Assembly: GCF_963675165.1 (NCBI RefSeq)
Contig: NC_087379.1
Coordinates: 2,856,201 to 2,920,200, forward strand
Direction: 5' to 3'
Length of the DNA stretch: 64,000 bases
Origin: Halichondria panicea
Lineage: Eukaryota > Porifera > Demospongiae > Suberitida > Halichondriidae
Positions 11,618 through 25,300 of this stretch are shown piece after piece (position 1 is the stretch's first letter; every line of letters begins with the position of its first letter). A program made the position numbers and the translations under genes. The notes under the pieces are model-generated. The model saw only the letters and a program-made list of their open reading frames with translations. It did no database searches and was not told the DNA's origin.

Positions 11618-12507
11618 TCATAATTCCACTCCAAAAACATCACCAATATTGCACAAAAACTTATCATCTTTATCATCGTAGTCTAAGCAAGCCACTGCAG
11701 CCGGACTAGAATACAAGTTATTGAATTCATAGTTTTCCTGTTGCCTCACGATCACCTCCTCGGCCGACCTCCTCTTGGTGGCAGAGTACATAAAGTAGTG
11801 AAAGGCAGTCCCAAACTCGGAGTGTCGTACGTTCCAGCAAAATGTGTGCGGTTGGTAGAGCAGCCTGCCTCTAAAATGGGGCTGAGAGAACGTGATGGAG
11901 AGAAGCTGACCGCCCACTTTCAGCACTCGGCTTACCTATACATGTACAGTGAAAATAGAGAAATCAAATTACAGCATGCTGACTATGCTGTTATCTGATC
12001 CTAATACGTACATACATTGTAGCTTGATAGATATGCATCTATATTATATTCAATATTATGCACGTACGTACGTGCCTCTGATAGAGCTTTTTCCAGTTGT
12101 ACTTTGACCTCTGGTCGAGGGTCCCAGACGTCCCCCTGGTCCACTTGTAGTGCATCAATACTACCCTTGTCCAGTACGACATCGAACGTCTCATTATCAA
12201 ATTTCAAATCTAGCATGTCCATCACATGCCAGGTCATGTCGACTAATGAAACATGCTTCCTCTTCATTCCATCAATTACGATAGGAGAGAAATCAATGTT
12301 GTGGATATTGTGATAGCCTTTGTCGTACAGTGAACTGCTGAGTGTGCTGTTTCCACATCCCAATACTAGGATGTTGTCTGTTGGTTTTAGCAGATCATGG
12401 ATCTGACTGTCCAATGCTTGGAGATCACAGAACCAGTCATAACTTTCTTCACTCGTGTACCTCTCGTCCCAGTAGCTTTGGGTCTTGTATTTATTAGCAC
12501 ACTGCAT
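11618..12507 (-). CDS. EEF1AKMT4: EEF1AKMT4-like SAM methyltransferase
   Basis: This is a class I methyltransferase of the family that methylates a lysine of elongation factor eEF1A. Two exons: 12507-12076 and 11935-11618, 249 residues against about 255 in human. The family opening is visible (SYWDERY, then YDWF), followed by SAM motif I ILVLGCGNSTLS near residue 46, FDVVLDKGSIDAL near residue 110, and SRVLKVGGQLLSITF with PHFR in the C-terminal half. The only junction preserving the conserved SE-VSRVL joins exon 1 at GAG to exon 2 at GTAAGC, which needs a GC-AG intron (donor GCACGT). An alternative GT-AG junction gives EALLKVGG and loses the conserved R-V-L. It is convergent with CEP104 and divergent from the GPCR at 13218. 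Confidence 0.87.
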
Positions 12508-13217
12508 GGAAGTGTTAATCTGGGTGTTAAGCCTTTATCTTTCAAGTTTTCACTTCAAAAGACATGAAACAGCTCGATCTTGTTCAAGTTTCTTGTTTTT
12601 CGGTTAAATAGAGCTCGTTAGTGCAGTGAAGCACCACACCCACCTTTTGATCTGCATTACCTATTAATTTGTGTAAAGCCTAGACAAAAATCAAGCTAGA
12701 GCTAGCTAGTAGAGTTAGTTCTATTTTACAGTCTGTGCACACAATCAAACGGCGACAGATTTATAAGGTTAGTTTTGTGGTATATGCAAGCCGGCCCATA
12801 TCTGATTGTATCGTTCACTTGCACGTACCTGCACTGTGCTGTCTCTCTAGACCAGATTAAATTTGATGGTCTGGTGACCATGGCTATCTAAAATAACTCT
12901 GTAGACAAAATAATGCTATCTTATGTACTCTCTATAACATGGTGTATTGTTTAGCTATTTTTTCTGTAATCTTAGACCTAATTAATTACCATGTTTATAG
13001 ATAGGAAATTGCAGTGTACAAACTTTTTTTTTTAAATACTCCTTTTCATAGTGCATAGCCTGTATAGTAATAGTATATCATTCATACTATATCAACCATT
13101 AGTACATGTTATGCCCCATTTAACTACAGAGCTTCAGAACACACCAATCTGTCTCCTTCAAAGGCCCAGCTAATTGAACGCAATTAATAATTTGTGGTAA
13201 CCAGTGGTGATTTCAAA
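12508..13217. other. Intergenic between divergent methyltransferase and GPCR genes
   Basis: These 710 bases must contain both 5' regions. I see no ORF, repeat or RNA gene that I can support, apart from a T run near 13024. Confidence 0.4.
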
Positions 13218-16200
13218 ATGGCTTGCGGTTTCGACTGTAATGCTACGATGGTGATGCTGGAGATGCTGGAGGACCAGAATCGAGATATTTGTAACTACCT
13301 CGGCGAAGCAATGGTGGCTGGATGTCAACCGGATGTTCTCGATAACATTACAGCACTCTACAATCAAAACTGTACTAGTCCAATCGGAGTAAATGTAGAA
13401 AGAGGATTTACGGCAGTTTTAATCTTTGTTGTGTCACTCATTGGAAACACTTGTACAATCGCTTTGCTTTCAAAATTTAAGATACACAAGATTCCAGATG
13501 TCCTTGTTGTAGGGCTTGCCATAACTGACCTTGTTGCAGCAACTATTCCTGTGCCCTTCTCAATATACGCTTATTTCTCAGGGTTCCGATTTATGCACAA
13601 CAGTGCAGAGTGTATAATCTACGCTACTGTGGCCCAGTTCACTCGCTACGCATCAGTACTGATCGTTACGATAGTATCCATCGAACGATACCTTGCTGTG
13701 ATACATCCATTCTTCTACCGGAGACATGCCACTCCGAAAAAAGTTGCAGTGATTCTGGTATTCTGTTGGTTGGCTGCAATTGCTCTGAGTATTGTTCCCG
13801 CACTGGACCCCTGCACTAGTATTCTTCCCCATGAAGGATTTTGCTTGTTCGATGTCGACAGTGATTATGCCTATTCAATCATTGTGTACGGTGCAGTGCA
13901 GTACATTATCGTTCTGTTCTGCTTTGTTGCCGTGTCAGTGCAGCTGTCTCTAGTGTACAGACGGAGACAGAGGCTCAGAGTACAGGACAAGTATAACAAG
14001 CAGTCCAATGCTCAGGACCGACAGCATGAGGTCAAGTTCAGCAAGCCCAACCTCACTACCAGGTGTGTACAATGTAGTAAATTGGGTCTGCATGACTCTG
14101 AATGTGTTAATGGCGTTGTGAAAGTATGCACTTTTATTCACTCTGTGTGTGTCCATGGAAGGGTAGGTTTTGATATAAGTAACTAAGGCCACTGTAGATA
14201 GCTGCTCCCTCCCTTAGTAAGAGGAAATGATCGAGGTTAGCTGTACATGTGACTAGATTGAGTGGAAGTTAACGTTTGTTTAGTACCCTCATTTGGATGT
14301 GTAATGTGTAGCCTCTACACAGGCTCTCCTTTTTCTGTTCTTTATCACAATCGTTCAATAAGATAAAATACTGTCTTAATCGTTCAATGAGATAAAATAC
14401 GGTATTAATTGGAGGAATAAAGAAAGAAATAGACGTAGAGTTAGGAAAAAGGAGAGCCTGTATCGGGAAGTCGCGTGAGGGTAGAAGGGTGGTAGAAGGG
14501 TGAAAATGAGCGTGGGCATGCTGAGCTAGAGATGTTGGACTGCCCACGCAGATATCTATGACTAATAAAACTTTGCCTGCAGCAAGCTGGACATGGACTT
14601 GGAACTGGAAGTTTGCAAGCACTATAGCTAGCTATATACCTTAGGCTTAGCTAGATGATCTACTAGTCTAGATTGTGTGTTTAGATTCTATCAGACTATT
14701 ACCTTTTCTTGTGTCTTTCTACATGCTAGTATAGATCAAGAATAGCTTAGTCATCATTATCATATAGCAGGTAGCTACTGCCACCAGAGCTGGCCACGCT
14801 GGTTCTCTGATCTGACTTGCAGCACAGCTTGGGTGGTTGTCTCAGTACAGTTTTATTAACTCTGAATGCGTGGGAGAATACCTTACGTCATGATTGTGGG
14901 CTACATATCGCCCACGTTCATAAAAATCCTTGTGGATCACGCGATTTCCCAAACCAGGCCTTACTTTTCTTAACTGTACGCCCATTTCTTTCTTTGCTGC
15001 CTCACTGTGTCTTTCTTGTGATTTATGGATGAACAGTGACAACAGCAAGAAAAAGTAAGCCCTGGGAACGAGGCTATGTAATGTGTACAAATTTTACTTT
15101 GTAGGTACATGTACTTGCTTGTATGTACTTCCTAATGAAACCTTAGCAGTGCACCACCACACAGACACTGTGATTTTGTTACTGGTCTGACCATCTGTTT
15201 GTTTGCCTTCTACTGGCTTCCCTCATCCCTTTGTTCTGTCTGCCCATTTCCCTTGCACTGTGCATGATGGTATACAACCGACCCTACCTTGCACTGTGAC
15301 CAGCTAGACCAGTGTACAATGTACATGTCTGCATAATTATTAAGACATGTAGGTATTAGAACCGTTTCTCATGTTTTACGTGTAATGTATATATCTGTGG
15401 CCTACTTATTGTCATGCATTGTCACTAATGACAATGTAGTTGATATGTTTGTACAGTACCTTTGTCTCCACTTGTGTTACTCCAGGTAACCCGAAACTAC
15501 CTCAATTATTGGAGTACTCTTAGAGCGGCCATTGTTGTAGAGCTAACTGCCACTATGATATCAGGTTTCATGTTGTCATGCTTCAATGACAGTCAGTGAA
15601 GGAACTGTAGCAGGATAATTGTGCTGCTATAGTAACATTAGCCAATGTATTAAAGACTGAAGTGCAGCCGTGAGGTCCAGTCTTGTTTGTTTCCCAAGAT
15701 CTTGTATTCTTTCTTGGCTTTTACTAGATAAGAAATGAGGACATAGTTCAAAATTAATGTTGTTTTATGGGGAGGGATTGTGTTCCTGTTAGATTACAAT
15801 CTAGCTCTTCAAGTATGTTTGAGAGTGTAGTCTTTTAATGTCCACTATTTGGAGAAAACTGAACCCTTCAATACACACTCACACACACACACAGGATCAG
15901 TGATCTGAGCAAGTCCCTGCGTAAGGCCGCTCCTCTGGTAGTTGAGAAGTTCCAATTTGGAGTGGAGGCTCAGTTTGCAGTCATGTTGTTTGCGGTCGTC
16001 TTTCTCTTCTACCTCACCTGGACAGCCATTCTTGTGAGTGACATCATTATTACTTTATGTCTATAGCAACCTCTCATAGCAACCTCTACGTCTAGCCGTT
16101 TATAATTTTAAAGTAGTGTTGAGTAAGGTGTATGACTCCTGCTCCCATACTTAGAGTTTATGTAATTGTATTAATTTTGGTTTAACATTGTGCTTGAGAA

Positions 16201-19200
16201 TACCAAGCCTCTTAAGTAGAATTTGTTTGTTTTGTGGGTAGTGCTCCTGTACGTCAGGAATATGTGTCTGTTCTCTTTGTCAAGAAGTATGTCATAATAT
16301 TATTAGCACAGTTGCTGTGAACATTATTCTCTTGAATAGTGAAAGGCCTGTCTTCATTGAAGTTGTTTTAGCACCCCCAGGCACACACTGGGACTTTCCT
16401 CAATGCATATTTGATGATTGGTTGGCTAGCTATAGTGGCTGTAAAATATTAGCAAGTTCACAGGAAACCAACTTTTAAGGATACAACTCAGTTTGGCTAC
16501 ACTGATTCATAAGTTGATACATGGTGTCCCTGTATGGATGAGCTAACTGTGTGTTAGGGGTGGAAATGTCATCAACTTCCTCTGGCTTCTGTCCCACTAA
16601 GGCCTTGCTGTACATATGGGTGGGTGGGTGTGTGGACAAAGTTATCTCAGCTATGGGCTCCCTTAGACTTGATGTGTATTTTTTCCAGGAGAGAAGCACT
16701 TATAAATACCGTTGTGTCTAGTCTGTCCCCATGTTTTAAGCAAGGCAGTATGGCCTTTGTGTTTTGTGTTTTGCTGATTTTTCAATGGCTGCATGGTGTT
16801 TGTACACTGTGCTACGTTGTAACGTGTGTGTCATGGCAACCTCCTACATGTACATGTACATGTACTATTAATAATTTAGTATACATGTCATTCAGTTTCT
16901 TGTCTAAATTACGTCAGTACACTTGATTTAATACACTTAATTAGTGAGTACATGTACTTATAAACACATTGTTTTGAAAAGACGGTGATTGCTGCATGCA
17001 TTGTTTATAAACATACAGCACTGCATGGTAACTGAGTTTTTGCTGCAATAGTGGTCGGTAAGAAAAGCATTAATTGCATGATCAACTACACTATAATTAA
17101 AGCACGTGTCCCTTATCAGGACATTTAACAATTAGGATTCTCATTATACCGTTATCTTTTAGTTGATATATTAGTTGGGAGCTGTCGATCTTTTCGTGTT
17201 ACATTTTGTTTCTGTTATAAGTGTCGGCAATACAGAGCGGCTTGCTCAGTTGTCATTGCTAGTTCACTGGTTATTCTGTCAACATCTAGTGACGATAAGA
17301 GCGTGTAATGATTGTTCTGAACCGAATTGGTAGTGTCTAAAGTTGTGGTTGTGTACCGTAGTTTTAGCAGTGAGCAAACTTGTTGCCACTGTAATCTCAG
17401 GAATGTGTACAAGCAATGTTTACAAGCATCCTTTTATATATAATGAATTATCAATTATACGTCCAGTGTGTGTGTAAGGTAAGGTATGTGCATGGTGGTC
17501 TCTTGTGTTTGTTTGCAAGGTTGTTGTCACTGCAACCAGCAATGGCAGTTAAAGCTAGACCACCCATTCACCCATTGCTCGTACTGTGCGTGTTAATAGT
17601 ATTCATGGCCTGCTCATTTCAAAAGGCTGTAAGTTAATAGTGTGTCAACCACACAAATTTAGTGTGTTTCACGAGCGGGCACTCGTTACTGTATGCTGAA
17701 AGACGAGCGGCAATCATTATTCATTTACAATGTAGGTGCTATGTTCATGCTTGTATAATTAGGCTACATCAATGAGCTGAATGTTGTTAGACCTAAGCAA
17801 ACCTACAGACCTAATACCCACTCCTGCTGCCAGAAAGGAAACTTGTCAATTAAACTTTCGATATTACCCACTTAGTGGGTGTTTTGTGTAGGTTTTACTC
17901 AGCATCCTGGTCGGTAATTGAAGAAACTATTCGGTAGCTGCTGTGCTCTGTGTCTATAGTTGCAGTTGTTGAAGGCCCACACAGGTAGCTAGGCAACAGG
18001 AAACACTGCTAAACTGTACCAAAGAAACCCATGCTGCTTGGCTGCTATAGATTCTAGCCAGGAACTTATGGTTGTGTAAGTGTCTTAAGTAAAAAAAATA
18101 CCCCCATTATGTAGGGTGTAGCTAACTTACCCTATGTGGGTACACACCCACTCTAGTAATTAAGGGTGTGTCCTGTTGTCCCATGTTACATATTCCTCCC
18201 TTGTGCACACAAACATTGTGTACCAGTGCCATGTTTGGCTATGTAAGTACGTTGTTTGCTTGTAGTTGCTAGGCAACAGAGTGATAGTTCATTAAAGTGA
18301 TGGTTAATCAGATCTGCTCACGTATACTCTGCATACTCTTGCATTTAATATCAACAGCTGTTAGTTTCAGTTGTCGTATACGTATATTACAACAAAGGAC
18401 AGCCTTTCGCAATGCGTGTCCATTCCAACATCTGGGAGCATAATACTTAATAGTATGAAACAAACATACAAACATAGTTGGCTCCTTGTTTTCTGTATAA
18501 CTCCTTGACATTACTGTTGACAGCTAGCGTACTGTACGTGAGTGCTAACACTGTTTGAGTAATGTGTGCTGGGGCTCAGAGTTGAGATTGATGCCCTATA
18601 CATCAATCACTAATGGCTGCCTTCCAATGCTGATATCATACAATGTATGTGAGCAATAGGTTAACTTTTCAAACGTTTTAATTGCATCCTGTCAATGTGT
18701 GTGTGTGTGGTTACTCATGTTTCAGCTTTCCTGTCGTTTCAGCTGCTCCAGATGTATGCTTGTAGGGTCACATTGTGTGTATGTGATGTCATGAACTGTG
18801 ACCTTTAGCAGAGGTTCATTTGGTGCCTGCTGGGTATGTACGTAAGTGTATGTTTTGAATGCAGTACACCTTGTGTACTTTGAACTTGCCATCTGGACAC
18901 TGCCTGCCCTATACTGATGTCACTATTCAATAATTGCAGTGACAACAGCTGTGCATGTACATGTAGCTATCCAAACATTTTTGCTGTTACTATTTATCGA
19001 CATCGTACGTGGGTGCTAACCACTGTTTTGAAGTGGTATTTAATAATATCTGCTGGGGTTCAGAGTTCAGCCATAGTGTGCGTGTAGGGGTGCTTCTCTG
19101 TCAGTGAATGTCATTAACTTGGAGACAGTCGTGGTGACCACAGCTGGTCCTGTACGTGTATATACTGTACACGTGCAGTTTTATGAATTGACTTATTTTG

Positions 19201-21992
19201 CTTTTAATTACTTCAGTTCTAGGACATCCTGCCTTTCTCGGAAGTACCCATTATAATTATGATACCCATTAATTAACCTGGATACTAACTCTCGTATTTA
19301 CTTCAAGTGCTCTAAATGCTAAGTGCAAAATGGTTGTAGACAAAACAAAGCCGAGTGTTAATGAGTGCTAAAGAAGAATCCAGTTCTGTAGCTGTACTGT
19401 ATGGTATGATAGTAATCCTGTAGGAGGCAAGATGATTAAGCAATTGGTCTACTCAGACACATATTTGCTAGTTTAAAGTTTGCTCTGCCGCTAAGTGGTT
19501 TGTTCTCAGTTGTGGTTGAGAAGCCTCTAACTGGCTGTAAGTTATGCAAGTGTGGTTACCTTAGGAACACCTAGGCATTAGGTTTGTTCCGTGAAGGGGT
19601 GCACCACAAACCTGCTTGTTGCCAAGTAATAATAATGTCTTCCTAAGTACACATCCATTGTCATGTTTGCACACTCAGTACATGTATATGCACACCACAC
19701 CCACACCACACCCACAGGTAGTCATTATCATCGCAGAAGTGCAAGACTCTTCAGAGGGTCTTGAGGATGCCATATTTTGGGGAATTCGTTTCTCAGTGAT
19801 TGCTACAGCCATAAATCCCCTTCTGTACGGTATTCTTGCCAGACAGTACCGATTGGCCTACTGGTATGTGATCAAACTAGTGCTGAGCAAGTGCTGCAGG
19901 TGTGTGTCTCCACCACTCAAGGATGTGTTTGGTGAGTGCTATACATGATTGTACATGTATGTATAATTATGCCCACAAAAGTTAACTTTACACTTGGGAA
20001 TTTTCTACCGTGAACTTTGGTGGCAGTGGGGAGATGGCTTAGTAATAGTTAGTACCCTTTTACTCGCATGCTTTTCCCCATTAAAGCCACAGTTAATATC
20101 CCACGTTAAACAATGGTACTTGATTAATGGTGGTCTCAGTCACTATAGGTACAATCTATCTGTGGATATAATACCATTGCCTGATACAATGGCTACTACA
20201 TTGTGCATCGTTTGGCCCTGAGGGAATATCACAAACAATTTGGAGTAACACAGAATTTTAGTGAATGTATTTGTGTCCATTACCGAGCAATTACAGCCTT
20301 GCATCATGAGATTCCGTGATAATTGCGTGTACCTCAACAGCTGTTGGGGTGTTCGGTGTTCGGTGTTCAAGGAGTGCTACACACATCCTAATCATAATTA
20401 TTTCCTGTTCTGTCTGCATTATGAGTGCCCCTCTCCCTCACAGCTGCCGCCCGTGCACCTGCCGGGGACGTTCGCTCAGAAAACAGTGAGTACAATCGCA
20501 GGAAGAGGTTCAGACAACAGGATGGAAGTGTGGGAAGACAGAGCATTGGTGAGAGTGACATACGTACGCTTAGTCAGGTTGGAGCAGCAAATACAAAGTT
20601 GTTTAGGGCACTTGTTCAATAGTTTGGGCTGCTGTACGTTAGCCTGTGGCTGCATGAAATTCATATGCATACTGTGACACCTTTGCCTGACAGACGCTGG
20701 TTTAAATGTGAATTAATATAATTATAATAACATAACAATAACCCCTCCCCCCCCCACGCACACACACGCAGGCACAGAGAGCACGTGGAGCAAATCAACG
20801 GCCGTCCTCACACGTACAACAGCTCACACTCACCTCACAAACGGGAGAGACCTCGAAGCCATTGAAGAGTTGGACTATTCCTGCAACAACCCTGACTCGG
20901 TCATCGAGGAGCACTCCACATACGTCAACTCGGCCGGGGAGCTTGCTTCCACCGTCATCATCCCTCATCAAGGCCGAGAAAAAAACAGCGAGACTGACCT
21001 CACAAGGAACACATTACGTGCGACAGCCTCGCTGGATAATCTGGTGGACGGACTGATATCTGATTTTGGGTACAGCCAGGATGTCCAGGTAGGTGTGGAG
21101 AACCCTCTGGTGAACGTCTTAGCAGAGGGTGAGGAGATGTCATCCTCAGAGCAAGGATCGACCACAGAGGATGGCTTTCAGGTGAGCTTACTGATCTTTA
21201 CCAAAATTAATGTTGATGTTTACCAGATGTGGATATTCCCACACATACAATGGCATAGGATACGTGCCAAACATTTCATTTCGTACTATTGATCTTTACC
21301 AAATGCCTGTAAAACTAGTTAGCATCTGCCAAACTCTCATAAATATACTCCCCGCCCACTCATAGATTGGGAGACTCTACTCCAACCCAGTCTACCAGAT
21401 TGAGCTGGCTCGTCGACAGCGAGAGTCCCAAGTCCTCTCTTCCCTTGTGGCCGCCTCCTCTGCCGATGACATCACTCTCGTTTCTAAGGTCCCTCTACAC
21501 AAGCCAGCTGTTAACTCCACCCTCACAACCACTAGTGCTACTCTTCCCAATAACCACCCTATGTCAAAGTCCATGGATCAAATTGCTCCTGAAGGATCAC
21601 AGACTTGGTTGACGCGTACCAATACTAACGAAGGCAATAAAGACAGTGAAGAAGTGCCAGCAAAGGAAGTAAAGGACGAAAAAGTACATTTGGAAGACAA
21701 AAGATTGGATCACATGAAACGACTACAGCCCCTCTCACGGTCCCAAGAATTTGATGTTCATGCCGCCACCGGTCAGAGGAGACCCAAGACAATCGAGCCC
21801 GTGTCTAATGGAGTAAATGTGCTTCGTATGAAGTATGAATCTTCCAAACCCCAGGCTGCACATATCCCGCCCACCTTACACCCCACACGCATTACACCCT
21901 CGCTGCAGCCCAACGGGAAGTCGGGTCGCTGTAACTCTGTCGGGAACTCAGACTCTGGCAGAGAAAGCATGGTCTTAGAGACTGATGTATGA
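13218..21992 (+). CDS. Class A (rhodopsin-family) GPCR with long C-terminal tail
   Basis: Six exons: 13218-14062, 15895-16033, 19718-19931, 20444-20548, 20772-21181, 21366-21992, giving 779 residues. The extracellular N-terminus (about 63 residues) has sequons NAT, NIT and NCT. TM1 has GN (N77), TM2 has LAITD (D104), C132 precedes E156-R157-Y158 by 24 residues exactly as in class A, TM4 has W184, and TM7 has NPLLY (361-365). TM5 lacks the usual proline, and TM6 reads FLFYLTWT without a CWxP motif. About 410 residues follow TM7, rich in Ser, Thr and charged residues, so the receptor probably has a large phosphorylatable tail. Ligand unknown. The TM2-TM3 style slightly recalls prostanoid-type receptors, but I would not assign it. 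The first ATG in frame is 13218. Introns 1 (1.8 kb) and 2 (3.7 kb) are unusually long for this window. Confidence 0.83.
14320..14460. mobile_element. Short TIR element in GPCR intron 1
   Basis: CAGGCTCTCCTTTTTC at 14320 is matched by its reverse complement ending at 14460. Inside, ATCGTTCAATAAGATAAAATAC is approximately duplicated in tandem. A related segment lies in opposite orientation at about 14937-15008. Confidence 0.65.
16034..19717. other. Long GPCR intron 2
   Basis: This 3.7-kb intron contains no supported gene. It holds a weak direct duplication (about 18525-18595 and 19000-19070, sharing GTGCTAAC-CACTGTTT and TCTGCTGGGG-TCAGAGTT) and scattered GT-rich tracts. Confidence 0.5.
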
Positions 21993-22129
21993 GTATATGC
22001 ATGCATGTGTGTGTGTGTGTGTGTTCTGGTTGTGTCAGGTGTTCTGTATAATAGTTACATGTATCCAGCTGTTCACTTCTACTTTCTAATAATGCTAATG
22101 CACTTTTTGTATTATTAATTTTCTTCGAA

Positions 22130-22135
22130 AATAAA
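22130..22135 (+). other. Candidate poly(A) signal of the GPCR gene
   Basis: AATAAA lies 138 bases after the GPCR stop codon, within the 334-base gap to the convergent LIM gene. Confidence 0.55.
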
Positions 22136-22326
22136 ATATTATATTAATTTGAGAGCGATGAAAATTAAAATAGGACATTAAAATTTTTCTTCCGTGCATG
22201 CAAAATGTAGAGGACAATGTAATAAAAAGTGACATTTTGAGCCTTAAGCTAAATGCAGTTAAAAAACACCCACAATTGCATGAGTGATAGAAACTCGTAG
22301 TTAGTTACATAGTAGTATGTAATAGT

Positions 22327-25300
22327 CTATAATACTGTACGTGTCCCAGTAAAACTATTTTGTTCAGACTGTGTTATGACTCCCTGTGAAGATAGCAGCA
22401 TGTTGCAGAGTACACAGAACAAGTGTTCCCCCACAGTGTAGCTCTTTTCACCACCTCCAGACTTGCTGGCCAACTGTTTGCCACAGGACTGCATTGGGTA
22501 AAGATCGTTAACAAACAATCGCCATACTGACAATTTGTGTTTGGTAAAGGTCACCATAGATAGATGTGTACAAGAGTGTGTTGTTTGGTAAAGGGTCACC
22601 ATAGATAGATGTGTACAAGAGTGTATGTGGTAAAGGGTCACCATAGATACATTGTAGATGTGTACAGGCACACTAACCTCGCACTTGAAGCACTCAATGT
22701 GGTAGCTCTTGTCCAGGGCTCTCACTCTCAGGCTCCTGGATTTACCCTGCGTAATGCATTGATCAATTCTCAATGCATGCAATAAACAAAACTAACATAC
22801 TACACAACTAACTAACTAACTGCGCGCTAAAGTAACATGCTACACAATCAACTTACCTGCTCGGGAACGATGGGTTCCTCACAAACTATACACTTTGGAG
22901 CGTATTTCCTGCAAAGGAGAACAGTATCACATCACAATAGCAATTGTTACATGGCTAGCTAATTTGATTGAGGAAGCTGTCCGATGATGCATGTGCGTTA
23001 TCGGTGCTGGAAAAACAAATAATTAATTATTGACTATTAAGCTTCACAAATTCACTATAGACATTTATCTTATGACATGCAGTGACATCACAAGGTGCAA
23101 TTGAGCAATTGAGTTAGTCAGAAATACGATATGTACACAGAAAATTATCACGTCTTTACCTACTACCGTATAGCGGGTAAGTTTCGTGGGGTAAAAAGTT
23201 CGTTCAACTCGAGAAACGGTAGTTTTTTCGTGAGTAAAAATTTCGTTTAGTCTCGTGGCTGCATGGCATTCCTACGTTCAGATAAGCCACGCCTACGATA
23301 AAATTTCGTGGAGGTCAGCCTGCCCACGAAAATAATGAATATTTTACCCCACGAAAATTACCCGCTATACGGTACCTAGTGCTAGAAATTAATGCATTGA
23401 TGCTAACTAATGCTGCTATTTATGCGAGCGGCTATCTAATCGCATATTTGTATCGCACAATTAATTCTCGGCCTGTACCATTCCCATGAAATTGCGATGT
23501 TAATCGAGGAAATAACGCATTTTGTTTTCAGAGCATTAAAATTGGCCAAAACGCAAGTTTTTTTTTTATGCCCGTATTATATTTATAGCACTATACGATA
23601 CCAGGAAATGCAGCATCACACAATGTAGCAATTCATAAAACACAGTCACTTGCTCTATAGTTATAGGTAAGGCTGGAAATCTTCAAGAGGAACGACACAA
23701 CTTTAGACAAAAATGGCCAGACAAATTCTAGACTGGAAGATTAATTAGTTTAAGACGGTGTGTCTATGTATCTATTGTAACCCTTGTTTGGAGGTCTATG
23801 GTGGACAACGTTAATTGTAATCGCTTGCCAAATGAGTGTACAGTGCCGTAAGTGTGACACATGGCTACTACATACCACAAACACTTCAATTACCACCACG
23901 TCATCAGCTAGTACAAGCACAACATCTGTAAACAATCTACAAATAAAGTGAAACAACACAAAAACTGGGCTGAACAACCACAGAAGTAAATACTACAAAT
24001 TTCTGAATTTTTAAGGAGGCCAACTCTTTGAGTTTTTAGTAGCACTTGTACGAACTCACAATATTTAGTGCACCCACGTATGTACTGTATTGCTAATACG
24101 TCAAAGACGAAACAATCAGAGTACACATAACAAGGGAATTGGACAATTAAATCCGAGATACTAATTAGATCAGTGGGACAATTTGATCAAGATGTTGGCT
24201 GTTCTGTCTAGTCACCAAGCAACAGACAGTAGCACAAGAGAGCCGGACAAGTGTATCAAACAGCATGCCTACGTATGGGAGAGGTTTGCCACACTGGGAG
24301 GCTAGCCAGTTTACGCAACAGTGTGTTGTCTACAGTTGAGGAGGCAATGGTCAACAAAAATAATGCTTGGAAACACAAATTTATTGTTCAGCCCTGTCAC
24401 TATAGATACTCGTTGTGTTCACTCAGCCATGTTCATCAGGGGGTGGGTATGCCTCTACAGTTATCTCTTAACGGATAACAGGAGATATTGTACACATCAC
24501 AAAAGGCTTGTTGCATAGTTGCATGATTAAACTACAAACATACACTGTAGACAATGAGTTACAATGCAGCTCAGGTTAGCAAGGAGATGTGAAGTGTCTA
24601 ACACAACTACATGTACATATTATGTATAAGAGGTTAGTACAACTATATATAGTGAATGTACAACTAGCCTTAAGATAAACAGTACATGTCACCCTCTCTC
24701 ACTTACTTGTGATAGTCTGCAATGCAGTAGACCACCCCTGCCGCATCACTGATGTAAGGCACTCCATCGAGGCACTCACAACACATGGAGCATCGGAAAC
24801 AATCGGGATGATAGGACCGGTCCAGAGCTCGTAGCACCTACACAAAAGAGGGGTTGGAATCATTACTGCATGGTAATGCTTCACTATCGAAAACTATGAA
24901 GCTACATACAAGTAAGTATACATGTAGCTGTATATAGCACATGCACGTAATTAAATTTTGCGTAGTGAATACTAATTATCATTCACCTTCAAAAGCCTAC
25001 CCACACTGACAATGAAGCCAATTAGACTAATTACATAGAGATTCAATAGAGAGTGAGAGAATACAATACAATTGGTGCCAGCTCCAGTTACTGTTATTAT
25101 GACTGTCTCTAAGTGCTTCTCCCGAGAGAGATTAAAGGTATCGGCAATTGAAGGGTGCAATCACTTCTTTGAAACTATGTCATTGACGTAAGCGACCTGG
25201 AATTTATCCTTCAGAATCGACTACAGTTGCTATAATGCTATAATTATAATCTTCCAGTGATCAGTACAACCTTTTCGTACATGTATGTATATTGATGATG

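Noticed and set aside
16475-17637. ORFs in GPCR intron 2
   Set aside because: Short, on both strands, with no known domain, between two exons that join in phase.
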